The notes below the pieces were generated by a model. It had not been told where the DNA came from. It worked only from the letters and a program-made list of their open reading frames with translations, and made no database searches. Below are positions 56,525 through 64,000 of a DNA stretch of 64,000 nucleotides, one piece after another (within the stretch, counting starts at the first letter, position 1; each line of letters starts with the position of its first letter). This DNA comes from Novipirellula aureliae (lineage in GTDB: Bacteria > Planctomycetota > Planctomycetia > Pirellulales > Pirellulaceae), in the NCBI RefSeq assembly GCF_007860185.1, contig NZ_SJPY01000001.1, positions 519,132-583,131 of the forward strand, written 5' to 3'. The position numbers were made by a program, and so were the translations under genes.

Positions 56525-57508
56525 CTACTTCGCATACCCGTGCGGATGCGATTGGTGCCACTTCCATGCGGTTTCGACCATCGATTTAACATCCATGTAT
56601 TTTGGTTCCCAGCCTAGCAGCTCTTTGGCTAAGCGGGCATCGGCGACCAATTTTGGTGGATCGCCTTCGCGACGGTCACCCATCTTTTCAGGAATCGGAT
56701 GGCCTGTCACTTCGCGGCATGCTTCGACAATCTCGCGTACGCTCGTTCCACGTCCGGTTCCAAGATTGACTCGAATCCCTTTGCCAAGCTCGATCTTTTC
56801 GAGTGCCAAAAGGTGGGCGCTCCCTAAATCATCAACGTGAATGTAGTCGCGAACGCAGGTGCCATCTTCGGTCTCGTAATCGTCTCCGAAAATCGTGATC
56901 GACTCACGTTGCCCCAATGCAACTTGCAGCACCAAGGGGATGAGATGCGATTCAGGATCGTGGTCTTCGCCGATCGAGCCATCCGGTCGTGCACCGGCTG
57001 CGTTGAAGTAGCGAAGTGCCGCGTAGCCAAATCCGTAGGCTGAAGCGTAGTCCGCCAGTGCATGCTCGAAAACGAGTTTCGTGAACCCATAGGGATTGAT
57101 CGGATTTTGCGGAGTTGTTTCCGGGATCGGCACGATCTCCGGTTCACCATAGGTAGCTGTCGTGCTGCTAAAGACAATCTTCTTGACGTCAGCCTCTCGC
57201 ATCGCATCAAGAAGTTCGACGGCATCGATGACGTTGTTGCGGTAGTAAAGTGCCGGATCGTTGACGGATTCGTTGACCAAGGCAAATGCGGCAAAGTGCA
57301 TCACGGCATCAATGTTCTTGTCGCGTAGTGTCTTGACGACCAAGTCGCGATCCGACAATTGACCTTCGACGAGCATCCCTTCGGGAACGGCCGCTCGATG
57401 GCCACGGGACAAATTGTCGAAGACGGTAACCGTATGGCCAGCGTCAATCAGCAAACGGACTGCGTGCGAACCGATATAGCCCGCACCACCTACCACTAGA
57501 ACATTCAT
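56525..57508 (-). CDS. galE: UDP-glucose 4-epimerase
   Basis: 327 residues from the ATG at 57508. NAD-binding motif V-V-G-G-A-G-Y-I-G-S at the N-terminus, the catalytic pair in S-S-T-T-A-T-Y-G and N-P-Y-G-F-T-K (Tyr-x-x-x-Lys), and the R-Y-F-N-A-A-G-A segment. An extended short-chain dehydrogenase that interconverts UDP-glucose and UDP-galactose for surface glycans or galactose use. It stands alone, divergent from the Xer recombinase gene. Confidence 0.94.
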   Translation of the reverse strand: MNVLVVGGAGYIGSHAVRLLIDAGHTVTVFDNLSRGHRAAVPEGMLVEGQLSDRDLVVKTLRDKNIDAVMHFAAFALVNESVNDPALYYRNNVIDAVELLDAMREADVKKIVFSSTTATYGEPEIVPIPETTPQNPINPYGFTKLVFEHALADYASAYGFGYAALRYFNAAGARPDGSIGEDHDPESHLIPLVLQVALGQRESITIFGDDYETEDGTCVRDYIHVDDLGSAHLLALEKIELGKGIRVNLGTGRGTSVREIVEACREVTGHPIPEKMGDRREGDPPKLVADARLAKELLGWEPKYMDVKSMVETAWKWHQSHPHGYAK

Positions 57509-57661
57509 GGTAATCGTACTTCTTAGAAAACTTGGAACGGCTGAAACATCAAAGCGACGAAACGCGAACAGAACCGCTCTATTTGCGGTCAATCGCCGTC
57601 ACTACCGTCGAATAAGATAGAGGCGAACGACGGATTCCACCAGCACCGAGAGCAACCAGCG

Positions 57662-58615
57662 ATGGCAAAACGCCCCACAAAACTGCAAATGCTTGCCCAA
57701 ACGGGCTCGCCCGAAAAAACATGCCAAGCGACGCAGTCGATTTGCAGCGACTTTTTGGACTACTTGCGGAGCGAATGCCATTTGGCAGCCAATACGATCG
57801 ACGCCTATGGACGCGATATGAAACGGTTTACCGCTCATGTTGCGGACCGCAAACTCAATCAATTGTCGATTAGCGATTTGTCCGACTACATCGCGTCGCT
57901 TTCCAGTGAAGGGCTTGCCCCAGCATCGATCGCTCGAAACGTGGTCGCGACGCGGACGTTCTTTAAGTACCTACAGCTCGAAGGGATCGTCGAAGCAAAT
58001 CCAGCCGAATTGATCGTTACCCAGAAAATGTGGCAACGGATGCCCGGCGTCTTGTCACGCAGGCAAGTGGAAGAATTTCTGCGCTCGCCAAGAAAATCAG
58101 ATGCCTATTGGCAGCGAGATGTGGCGATGCTAGAAGTTCTTTATGCGACCGGTTGCCGAGCCTCCGAGGTTTGCTCGCTCCGCGTTCGTGATCTGTCGTT
58201 GGCGGAAAAACATCTGAAGTGCGAAGGAAAAGGGGGCAAGCAACGTATGGTGCCAATCGGCACACGAGCGATCAAGGCGATCGAGCGATACTGCGAAGAA
58301 ATTCGCGGAAAGCTAGCTGCCAAAAGCCCGCATCCTCCCGAACCACTGTTCCTGTCGAGAAGTGGTCAAGCTCTTGACCGTATTCAGCTTTGGAGACTCG
58401 TGAAATTCTATGCCAAGCGAGTCGGGATCGACCCGGCCATTAGTCCTCACAGCCTACGACACAGTTTTGCCACCCACCTGTTGGCAGGCGGAGCCGATTT
58501 ACGGCATGTCCAGGAAATGCTCGGCCACGCCAGTATCCAGACAACTCAAATCTACACGCACGTCGAGCATTCGCGACTCAAGAAGGTCCATCAAAGTTTC
58601 CATCCCCGAGCGTAA
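57662..58615 (+). CDS. xerD: Tyrosine recombinase XerD/XerC
   Basis: 317 residues. N-terminal SAM-like DNA-binding domain (about 25-115) and a C-terminal catalytic domain with Arg in C-R-A-S-E-V, Lys in K-G-G-K-Q-R, H-S-L-R-H-S-F-A-T-H-L-L, H-A in L-G-H-A-S and the Tyr nucleophile in T-Q-I-Y-T-H-V. Compared with plain phage integrases the sequence matches the chromosome-dimer-resolving Xer type; XerC and XerD cannot be told apart here. No phage or integron genes are nearby. Confidence 0.88.
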   Translation: MAKRPTKLQMLAQTGSPEKTCQATQSICSDFLDYLRSECHLAANTIDAYGRDMKRFTAHVADRKLNQLSISDLSDYIASLSSEGLAPASIARNVVATRTFFKYLQLEGIVEANPAELIVTQKMWQRMPGVLSRRQVEEFLRSPRKSDAYWQRDVAMLEVLYATGCRASEVCSLRVRDLSLAEKHLKCEGKGGKQRMVPIGTRAIKAIERYCEEIRGKLAAKSPHPPEPLFLSRSGQALDRIQLWRLVKFYAKRVGIDPAISPHSLRHSFATHLLAGGADLRHVQEMLGHASIQTTQIYTHVEHSRLKKVHQSFHPRA

Positions 58616-59155
58616 CCGATTGTCACTCGGCTCTCCGAGCCAAAAGCGTCTTTGGCCTGGAGGCACCATCGTTGGACCGAGCCAATCGGTGGACGCTGTC
58701 AGCTCGGAGAACGGAGCGACATTTGCCTTGAGGTAAATCGAACCCAGGTTTTCTCAAAACCGAAGTGACTTGCAACGTTCCCCCAAACGTCTTTGAAGGG
58801 AGGATCCGAACGTCTTGGCGATTTTCGCTTCGGGAAATACGACGGGGAATACGACGGGGAATACGGCGGGAAATACGACGGGAATTCGGTCTGATTCCGT
58901 GCTGTATTGGCACATCCGCTGCGTGCTTGTTCGCTCACTCGGCAAGCGATCGGTCGGCCAAAACTGCAAAATGTTGTGCTGGCATCGGCTAAACCGGCGA
59001 CGGCAAAAAAAGAGTTCCTGTTTTGGTCCTGTTATTGCACCTCTAGTCCGCGCGGCTCTGCGCGAGTTTGGACGGGGGTGATGTGGATCGGAGGTTTTGG
59101 CAACTTCCGCAACCGCTCCATCCTGGGGGAGAATAAATCGAGGGGGGGACAAGAC
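58616..59155. other. Gene-free stretch after the Xer gene
   Basis: 540 bases. It holds the 12-bp tandem repeat at 58832-58882 and a GGCTC-TCC-GAGCC hairpin near 58631-58643. The frame of the following gene is open back to 58907, but that part has no family sequence. Confidence 0.5.
58832..58882. repeat. 12-bp tandem repeat, four units
   Basis: Four units of GGG(G/A)AATACG(A/G)C in a row with two or three single-base changes (58832-58879), plus three bases. One frame reads repeated Gly-Asn-Thr-Thr, but no start or family supports a protein. Confidence 0.9.
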
Positions 59156-60694
59156 ATGACGGCGATTCAAACATCAATCAAACCCGAAGAACTGGTGGAA
59201 CAGCTTCGCGATTGGCGGTCCTATCGACTGTCTCGGGCTTGTCCCGTTTCCGTTCGTGAAACACACATATCATGGGTTTTTTTGGTTGGCGATTATGCCT
59301 ACAAGGTCAAAAAACCGATCGCGACGGACTTTTTAGACTACCAGACGCTGGAAAGCCGAAAACGATTCTGCGAAGAGGAGGTACGTCTCGACCGTCGTTT
59401 CGCCGATGATTTGTACTTGGATGTGGTTCCCATTGCCCTTGACCGAACAAAGGTCCAAGTCGAGGGTCGGGGAACACCGATTGAATATGCAGTGAAAATG
59501 CGGCGGTTCCCCGAAGATGCATTGTTGGTGGATCGTTTAGCGGCGAGAAATGTATCGACACAGGAAGTGAAAGACTTAGCAAACCAGATTGCTGATTTTC
59601 ATACGACGGCAGCCGTTTGTGACTCCTTCGAACCCTACGGCAGCGCTGATCGCGTGCTATCGGATGCAACCGATAATTTCTGGGAGTTGCACCGTATCGA
59701 TCTGGGCGAAAGCATGAAGGTGATCGACGACCTTGAGGCCTGGACACACGGCTATTTTGCAAACTTAGAGAACCGTTTTAAAGCTCGCTGGGTTAGGGGA
59801 TTTATCCGCGAATGCCATGGAGACTTGCATAGCGGAAACATCGCTTACTTCCATGGCCGTTTCGTTCCCTTCGACGGAATCGAGTTCAACGAATCGCTTC
59901 GCTGGATCGATGTAATCAATGACGCCGCGTTCTTGGTCATGGATTTTGATGCTCATGATCGGACCGACTTGGGTAGCGTTCTACTGAATACCTATCTGGA
60001 AAATACCGGCGATTATGAAGCGATCCGCTTGCTAAAGTTTTACTTGGTGTACCGAGCTTTGGTTCGAGCCAAGGTTGCCATGATCCGCTCTCGCCAACGT
60101 GATCCAAATCAGCGTGAACGCCAAGAAGATCTGGATGAGTGCGTAAAGCAGATCGATCAAGCCGAGCGTTTGTCGAAATCGACGTCACCGACGCTATGGA
60201 TTACTCATGGTGTCAGTGGCAGTGGGAAAACGACCATTAGTGAGAGCTTCATTCAGAAGCATGGTGCGATCCGGTTGAGGTCGGATTTGGAAAGAAAACG
60301 CCACTATGGTCTATCCCCTACCGATCGTCCGACGGAGTGCCAAAAGTCCGAACTCTATAGCCCATCGGCAACGCAGGCCACCTATCAATGTCTGGAAAAA
60401 TTGACAGCTGAAATTTTGAACGCAGGTAGTTCGGTGATTGTCGATGCCGCCTTTTTGAAACGGGAACAACGGTCACGGTTTGAGCACTTGGCAAAGCAAT
60501 TCCAGGTGCCGTTTTGTATTATCGATTGCGACGTGGACGAATCGGAACTACGCCAACGCATCGCAAGACGCCTAGCCGATAATTCCGACGCATCCGATGC
60601 GGACTTCGATGTCTTGGAACGCCAATTACGCACTCGCGAACGATTGAATGATCAAGAATGTCGCTCTGCTCTCCGAGCGGACCGCATCGAATGA
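59156..60694 (+). CDS. Fused aminoglycoside-phosphotransferase-like and P-loop kinase protein
   Basis: 512 residues from the ATG at 59156, which follows a GGGGGGG tract 7 bases upstream. The N-terminal half (about 10-330) is a kinase of the APH/choline-kinase fold with catalytic H-G-D-L-H-S-G-N-I and the metal-binding F-D-G-I-E-F. The C-terminal part (about 335-512) has a P-loop, G-V-S-G-S-G-K-T-T, of the zeta-toxin/gluconate-kinase type and R-S-D-L-E-R-K-R. This two-domain form is widespread in bacteria, but its substrate is not settled. A resistance role should not be assumed. It lies tail to tail with the glycosyltransferase gene (10-base gap). Confidence 0.9.
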   Translation: MTAIQTSIKPEELVEQLRDWRSYRLSRACPVSVRETHISWVFLVGDYAYKVKKPIATDFLDYQTLESRKRFCEEEVRLDRRFADDLYLDVVPIALDRTKVQVEGRGTPIEYAVKMRRFPEDALLVDRLAARNVSTQEVKDLANQIADFHTTAAVCDSFEPYGSADRVLSDATDNFWELHRIDLGESMKVIDDLEAWTHGYFANLENRFKARWVRGFIRECHGDLHSGNIAYFHGRFVPFDGIEFNESLRWIDVINDAAFLVMDFDAHDRTDLGSVLLNTYLENTGDYEAIRLLKFYLVYRALVRAKVAMIRSRQRDPNQRERQEDLDECVKQIDQAERLSKSTSPTLWITHGVSGSGKTTISESFIQKHGAIRLRSDLERKRHYGLSPTDRPTECQKSELYSPSATQATYQCLEKLTAEILNAGSSVIVDAAFLKREQRSRFEHLAKQFQVPFCIIDCDVDESELRQRIARRLADNSDASDADFDVLERQLRTRERLNDQECRSALRADRIE

Positions 60695-60704
60695 TGGGCT
60701 CGGC

Positions 60705-61901
60705 TCAACGTTCGTTTCCCTTTGCGAAAGTGTTTTCCGTTCGAAAAGCAGAGTGAGGATCGCCGCCTAAAAGCAGGCTTTCGATTTTTCGTATCGTCTT
60801 TGCGACATTGTGATATTCGTTCACATATCGCCAAGCGGTTTCCACTTTCTGGTCCGAGGAGTTTCGATGATGGGCAAATTGGATGATAGCCCTGGCTAGC
60901 GATTCGGGATCCTTGGGCTCCGCCCACTCGACCGTTGGCTCGTCACGCTCTAACTCCACGGTTCCACCTGCTCGCGTAGCGATGACCGGGGTGCGCAGCG
61001 CCATCGCTTCAAGCACAACATTGGGCATCCCTTCAAAGGTAGATGGCAAAATCAGAGCATCGGCTGCTGCAATCCATTTCTCAGCATTGGGATCGACGCC
61101 TACGAATTGAATCCGGTCGCTAGGAACCGATTGCCTTGCCAAAACTTGTAGTGATTCACGCAGGGGGCCGTCGCCGACCAATGTCAGTGAGAGCATCGAT
61201 GCCAAGCCTGGCTCATGCAACTCAATCGAGCTCATTGCTTTGATCAAGTCTGCATGCCCTTTTTCGCCGCTCATTCTGCCGACGCATAGCAATCGTATTT
61301 TTTCGCTCGCCAAGCCCTCGAAAGGTGACGGTGTGTCAGGAAACTCCGCAACCTCGACGGGGTTGTAAACCACTTTGACGCTTTGCGGCTCGAGACCATA
61401 ATAGTGTTCCGCCGATGCGGCTGCCACACGACTGACGGCGACGACGGTCCGCGATTCCTTGTAAGCCTTCGCTAGCCGCGATCGCTTGAAACGAACGAAA
61501 CGTCGTTCCACCATCGGCAAAGCTTGGTGAGGAGGGCTGACGATCGTCGAAACTCTTGGGACACCGAGCTTTCGACATGCTTTGCCTGCGATCAACGTCA
61601 TGTGAAAAGTTCGATCGTAGACAACATCGATCTCGTTCGATTGAAGGAGTTGCCGCAGGTGCGCCACTTGCTGATTCAATCGACGTCCTGGATAGTACCA
61701 TCCCATCGGCGATTGGTGTTGGTCAAACGAGTGAATCGGCACATCGGAAGGAACCGAGCCAAGCAATTCGCCTGTCCGTTCGGTTAAGTATAAATGCGGT
61801 TCAAAGCGAGACCGGTCGAGATGCTTTAGGATCAGCAGTGTTTGCCGTTCGCTGCCGCCTCCCCGCATGGAGCTGATCATAAAAAGAACACGCAGCGACA
61901 T
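60705..61901 (-). CDS. Glycosyltransferase family 4
   Basis: 398 residues from the ATG at 61901. The GT-B fold is shown by the N-terminal M-R-G-G-G-S-E-R-Q-T loop and, in the C-terminal half, L-L-C-V-G-R-M-S-G-E-K-G and the sugar-nucleotide site L-P-S-T-F-E-G-M-P-N-V-V-L-E-A-M-A (E-x7-E type). Retaining enzyme transferring a sugar from a nucleotide donor to a surface glycan or lipid. No polysaccharide cluster is nearby. It is divergent from the trehalose gene. Confidence 0.9.
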   Translation of the reverse strand: MSLRVLFMISSMRGGGSERQTLLILKHLDRSRFEPHLYLTERTGELLGSVPSDVPIHSFDQHQSPMGWYYPGRRLNQQVAHLRQLLQSNEIDVVYDRTFHMTLIAGKACRKLGVPRVSTIVSPPHQALPMVERRFVRFKRSRLAKAYKESRTVVAVSRVAAASAEHYYGLEPQSVKVVYNPVEVAEFPDTPSPFEGLASEKIRLLCVGRMSGEKGHADLIKAMSSIELHEPGLASMLSLTLVGDGPLRESLQVLARQSVPSDRIQFVGVDPNAEKWIAAADALILPSTFEGMPNVVLEAMALRTPVIATRAGGTVELERDEPTVEWAEPKDPESLARAIIQFAHHRNSSDQKVETAWRYVNEYHNVAKTIRKIESLLLGGDPHSAFRTENTFAKGNER

Positions 61902-62139
61902 CGTAATTGCCAAAGGGAGAAGGGCGTCAGAATAATATTATCGCATCGGATTCGCCTATGAAAGCCATGGAATCGTCTGGATGGAGATCCACAATCGGGT
62001 AAGGTACTTGACGATTCCGTTGCCCTGAGGCGTGCTGCAGCTAGCTTGCGTTGACGCTTCGCTTAGCTGACATTCCAATGCGGGCTGTTTTTCGGTGAAA
62101 GAGATCATTCTAACCACATTTAGCCAGAATCTTATACCC

Positions 62140-64000
62140 ATGAAGTCACGATCGATTCCCCAAATGGACCTGCATCGCCACTTGGGGGCGCACACGTTAG
62201 CCGGAGACCGCACCGGATTCTTGGTTTGGGCGCCTCAAGCAAATAAGGTCGAAGTCGTGTTGGTCGATCAAGACCGTCGGATCTTGCTCGATCGCAACGG
62301 AGAGGGCTATTTTTTAGCGGTTGTTGAACGATGTGGGGCCGGCGAACGGTACATGTTTTCGGTCAATGGGGGAGAACCTCGTTGCGATCCGGCATCCCGA
62401 TATCAACCGCTTGGGGTGCATGGACCGAGCGAGATTATTAACGAATCCTTCCAGTGGAGCGATCAGGATTGGCAGCCACCCAAGGCGGAATCGCTCGTCA
62501 TCTATGAGCTGCATGTCGGAGCATTTACCGAAAAGGGGTCTTTTTTGTCAGCCATCGACCGACTTGATGAGCTCGTCGAACTGGGAATCACCGCCATCGA
62601 AATGATGCCGCTTGCCGAATCGGCAGGCCGCTGGAATTGGGGGTATGACGGCGTCGGTTTTTTTGCTCCTAATCATAACTATGGCTCACCCTATGATTTG
62701 AAGATGCTCGTTGACGCGGCTCATCAGAAGGGGTTAGCGGTGATCGTCGATGTCGTTTACAACCACTTTGGGCCTGAGGGAAACTATCTGGGTGAGTTCG
62801 CACCCTACTTCTCAACAAAACATGCGACTCCCTGGGGAGACGCCCCGAATTTTGATGATGCTCAATTCGGTGTCGACGTCCGTCGCTTCTTCATCAGCAA
62901 CGCAATCTATTGGCTCGATGAGTATCACATTGATGGACTTCGTGTCGATGCCGTTCATTGCACCCGAGATGATTCTCCGGTTCACATCATCGCCGAAATG
63001 AACGAGCAGATCCACGGCTGGAGCAAAGCATCGAAGCGAAAAACCATTTTAATCGCGGAATCGAACGTCTATGATCCGGAAATGACACAGCTGCTCAATG
63101 ACGGTGGAATTGGTTTTGATGCGATGTGGTGTGACGATTTTCTGCATAGCGTTTTTGCAACCGTGCGTCCGGGCGAGCAGCTCTCCAATCGGACCTACTA
63201 CCCCAATACCGATTTGTCCCAAACCCTATCGCAGGGCTACGTTTATGAAGGCAGCTTGAGCCAGTTGCATTTTCGTAGCGATCCGACAAGATTCGGTCCG
63301 GGAAGTCGTCAACGGGTTCAAAGCAATGAGTTGGTCTATTCCATCCAAAACCATGATTTCATTGGTAATCATCCGCTGGCAAAACGGCTCCATCAGCTTA
63401 CATCGCATGAGACTCAGCGAGCGGCGGCAGCGTTATTGTTGCTGAGTCCGGCGATTCCGATGCTATTCATGGGCGAAGAATTCGCATCCGAAAACCCTTT
63501 TTTGTTCTTTGTTGATTTTGGCGACGAGGCGATGCGAAAACAGGTCGTCGAGGGCCGGCATCGCGAATACCCACAACATGATTGGTCAGCAGGCACGTTG
63601 CCAATTGAACCGATGGCCTTCGAATCCTCTAAGATCGGGCCACGTGACCAAGGCGACATGCAAACTTGGGATTGGTACCGTTCTCTTATTCAACTTCGCA
63701 AAGCGTGGTGTGAATCGGGGTTGCTTTGTGATGCTAATTTGGAAACAGAGTACCGTCCCGAGAACAACGTTTTTGCACTTCGCTATTGTCGGGACGATAC
63801 AGTCGCTAGCGTTGTGACCCGATTTTCGCCGAGCGTGTTAGATTCCACGGCCGCGTTCGGCTCACCCGTTCCGATCTCACCAATAGGTGAAATGATCTAT
63901 GATTCCCGCCCCGGAGCCTCAGCCCCGGACGGGCTGCTGCTCAATCACGCCAAAGTCTATATCCAAAATGGTTCTTCGCGGAACTCGGTGGTCGGGGAAT
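62140..64000 (+). CDS. treZ: Malto-oligosyltrehalose trehalohydrolase-like GH13 enzyme, cut at window end
   Basis: 620 codons are visible, and the frame is open to base 64000, so the 3' end lies outside. N-terminal CBM48/E-set domain (about 20-110), then the GH13 barrel: Y-E-L-H-V-G-A-F-T, V-D-V-V-Y-N-H-F-G-P-E, the nucleophile Asp in D-G-L-R-V-D-A-V-H, the acid Glu in I-L-I-A-E-S-N, and Q-N-H-D-F-I-G-N-H. This combination is typical of TreZ, which releases trehalose from maltooligosyl-trehalose, rather than of glycogen branching enzyme (which has E-E-H-V and F-S-H-D-E). It may be the first gene of a treZ-treY pair continuing beyond the window. Confidence 0.88.
   Translation, partial: MKSRSIPQMDLHRHLGAHTLAGDRTGFLVWAPQANKVEVVLVDQDRRILLDRNGEGYFLAVVERCGAGERYMFSVNGGEPRCDPASRYQPLGVHGPSEIINESFQWSDQDWQPPKAESLVIYELHVGAFTEKGSFLSAIDRLDELVELGITAIEMMPLAESAGRWNWGYDGVGFFAPNHNYGSPYDLKMLVDAAHQKGLAVIVDVVYNHFGPEGNYLGEFAPYFSTKHATPWGDAPNFDDAQFGVDVRRFFISNAIYWLDEYHIDGLRVDAVHCTRDDSPVHIIAEMNEQIHGWSKASKRKTILIAESNVYDPEMTQLLNDGGIGFDAMWCDDFLHSVFATVRPGEQLSNRTYYPNTDLSQTLSQGYVYEGSLSQLHFRSDPTRFGPGSRQRVQSNELVYSIQNHDFIGNHPLAKRLHQLTSHETQRAAAALLLLSPAIPMLFMGEEFASENPFLFFVDFGDEAMRKQVVEGRHREYPQHDWSAGTLPIEPMAFESSKIGPRDQGDMQTWDWYRSLIQLRKAWCESGLLCDANLETEYRPENNVFALRYCRDDTVASVVTRFSPSVLDSTAAFGSPVPISPIGEMIYDSRPGASAPDGLLLNHAKVYIQNGSSRNSVVGE

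Noticed and set aside
57662-58615. Integrase of an integrative element
   Set aside because: It is Xer-like in build, with no attachment-site duplication, tRNA or mobile genes nearby.
58815-59081. Plus frame with repeated Gly-Asn-Thr-Thr and N-terminal extension of the fused kinase
   Set aside because: The first is a product of the 12-bp repeat; the second lacks family sequence, and the ATG at 59156 has a strong purine tract before it.
59156-60694. Aminoglycoside resistance gene
   Set aside because: Although the fold is APH-like, the fused P-loop kinase form is a general bacterial family without shown resistance activity.

Overview
The window looks like the chromosome of a Pirellulaceae-type planctomycete (Rhodopirellula-like). 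This is inferred from gene content: large secreted proteins of no obvious family, paired AAA+/VWA proteins, a TMEM43 homologue, a GH92/fucose utilisation locus, a remnant of a planctomycete-style Ser/Thr kinase, moderate GC, few strong Shine-Dalgarno sites and many palindromic intergenic repeats. No rRNA, tRNA, CRISPR array, intact insertion sequence or prophage was found.

Layout. 1-5103: three collinear genes for probable envelope proteins with single N-terminal membrane anchors and Met/Gly/Asp-rich segments. 5100-8294 (minus): a VWA protein and its MoxR/Mg-chelatase-like ATPase. 8534-11309 (minus): a TMEM43-family membrane protein, an enoyl-CoA hydratase and a small coiled protein. 11793-13611 (minus): leuA, preceded by a previously unlisted 26-codon leucine-rich leader peptide and a complete four-segment transcription attenuator. 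13816-18962: gapA, a methyltransferase and gcvP. 19040-20158 (minus): a polysaccharide-deacetylase-like protein. 20493-28439: a two-gene hybrid NRPS/PKS line, A-PCP-KS-AT followed by ACP-aminotransferase-thioesterase. It is predicted to load a threonine-like amino acid, extend it with malonyl-CoA, convert the new ketone to an amine and release the product.

28443-41000 is a glycan-use island: a secreted protein, a GH3 glycosidase and a carbohydrate esterase on plus; on minus, fucI, GH92 mannosidase, a FucP-type permease and a ROK sugar kinase. It also holds two decayed genes (a kinase fragment and a frameshifted beta-helix protein). 41579-42948: aroE-aroK. 43951-46744: rpsA and rpiB. 46995-48491: a membrane-anchored VWA protein. 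48587-52305 (minus): universal stress protein, coaE, rho and ribH in a row. 53051-58615: clpS, an M20 peptidase, serS, galE and a Xer recombinase. 59156-64000: a fused phosphotransferase/P-loop kinase, a GT4 glycosyltransferase and a trehalose-forming GH13 enzyme cut by the window end.

The two most notable systems are the leuA attenuator (13436-13611), which can be followed base by base, and the NRPS/PKS pair, whose domain order implies a small diamino-hydroxy acid or its lactam. A third theme is palindromic intergenic repeats, including one family seen at several sites, two MITE-like palindromes and repeats that supply the stop codons of neighbouring genes.
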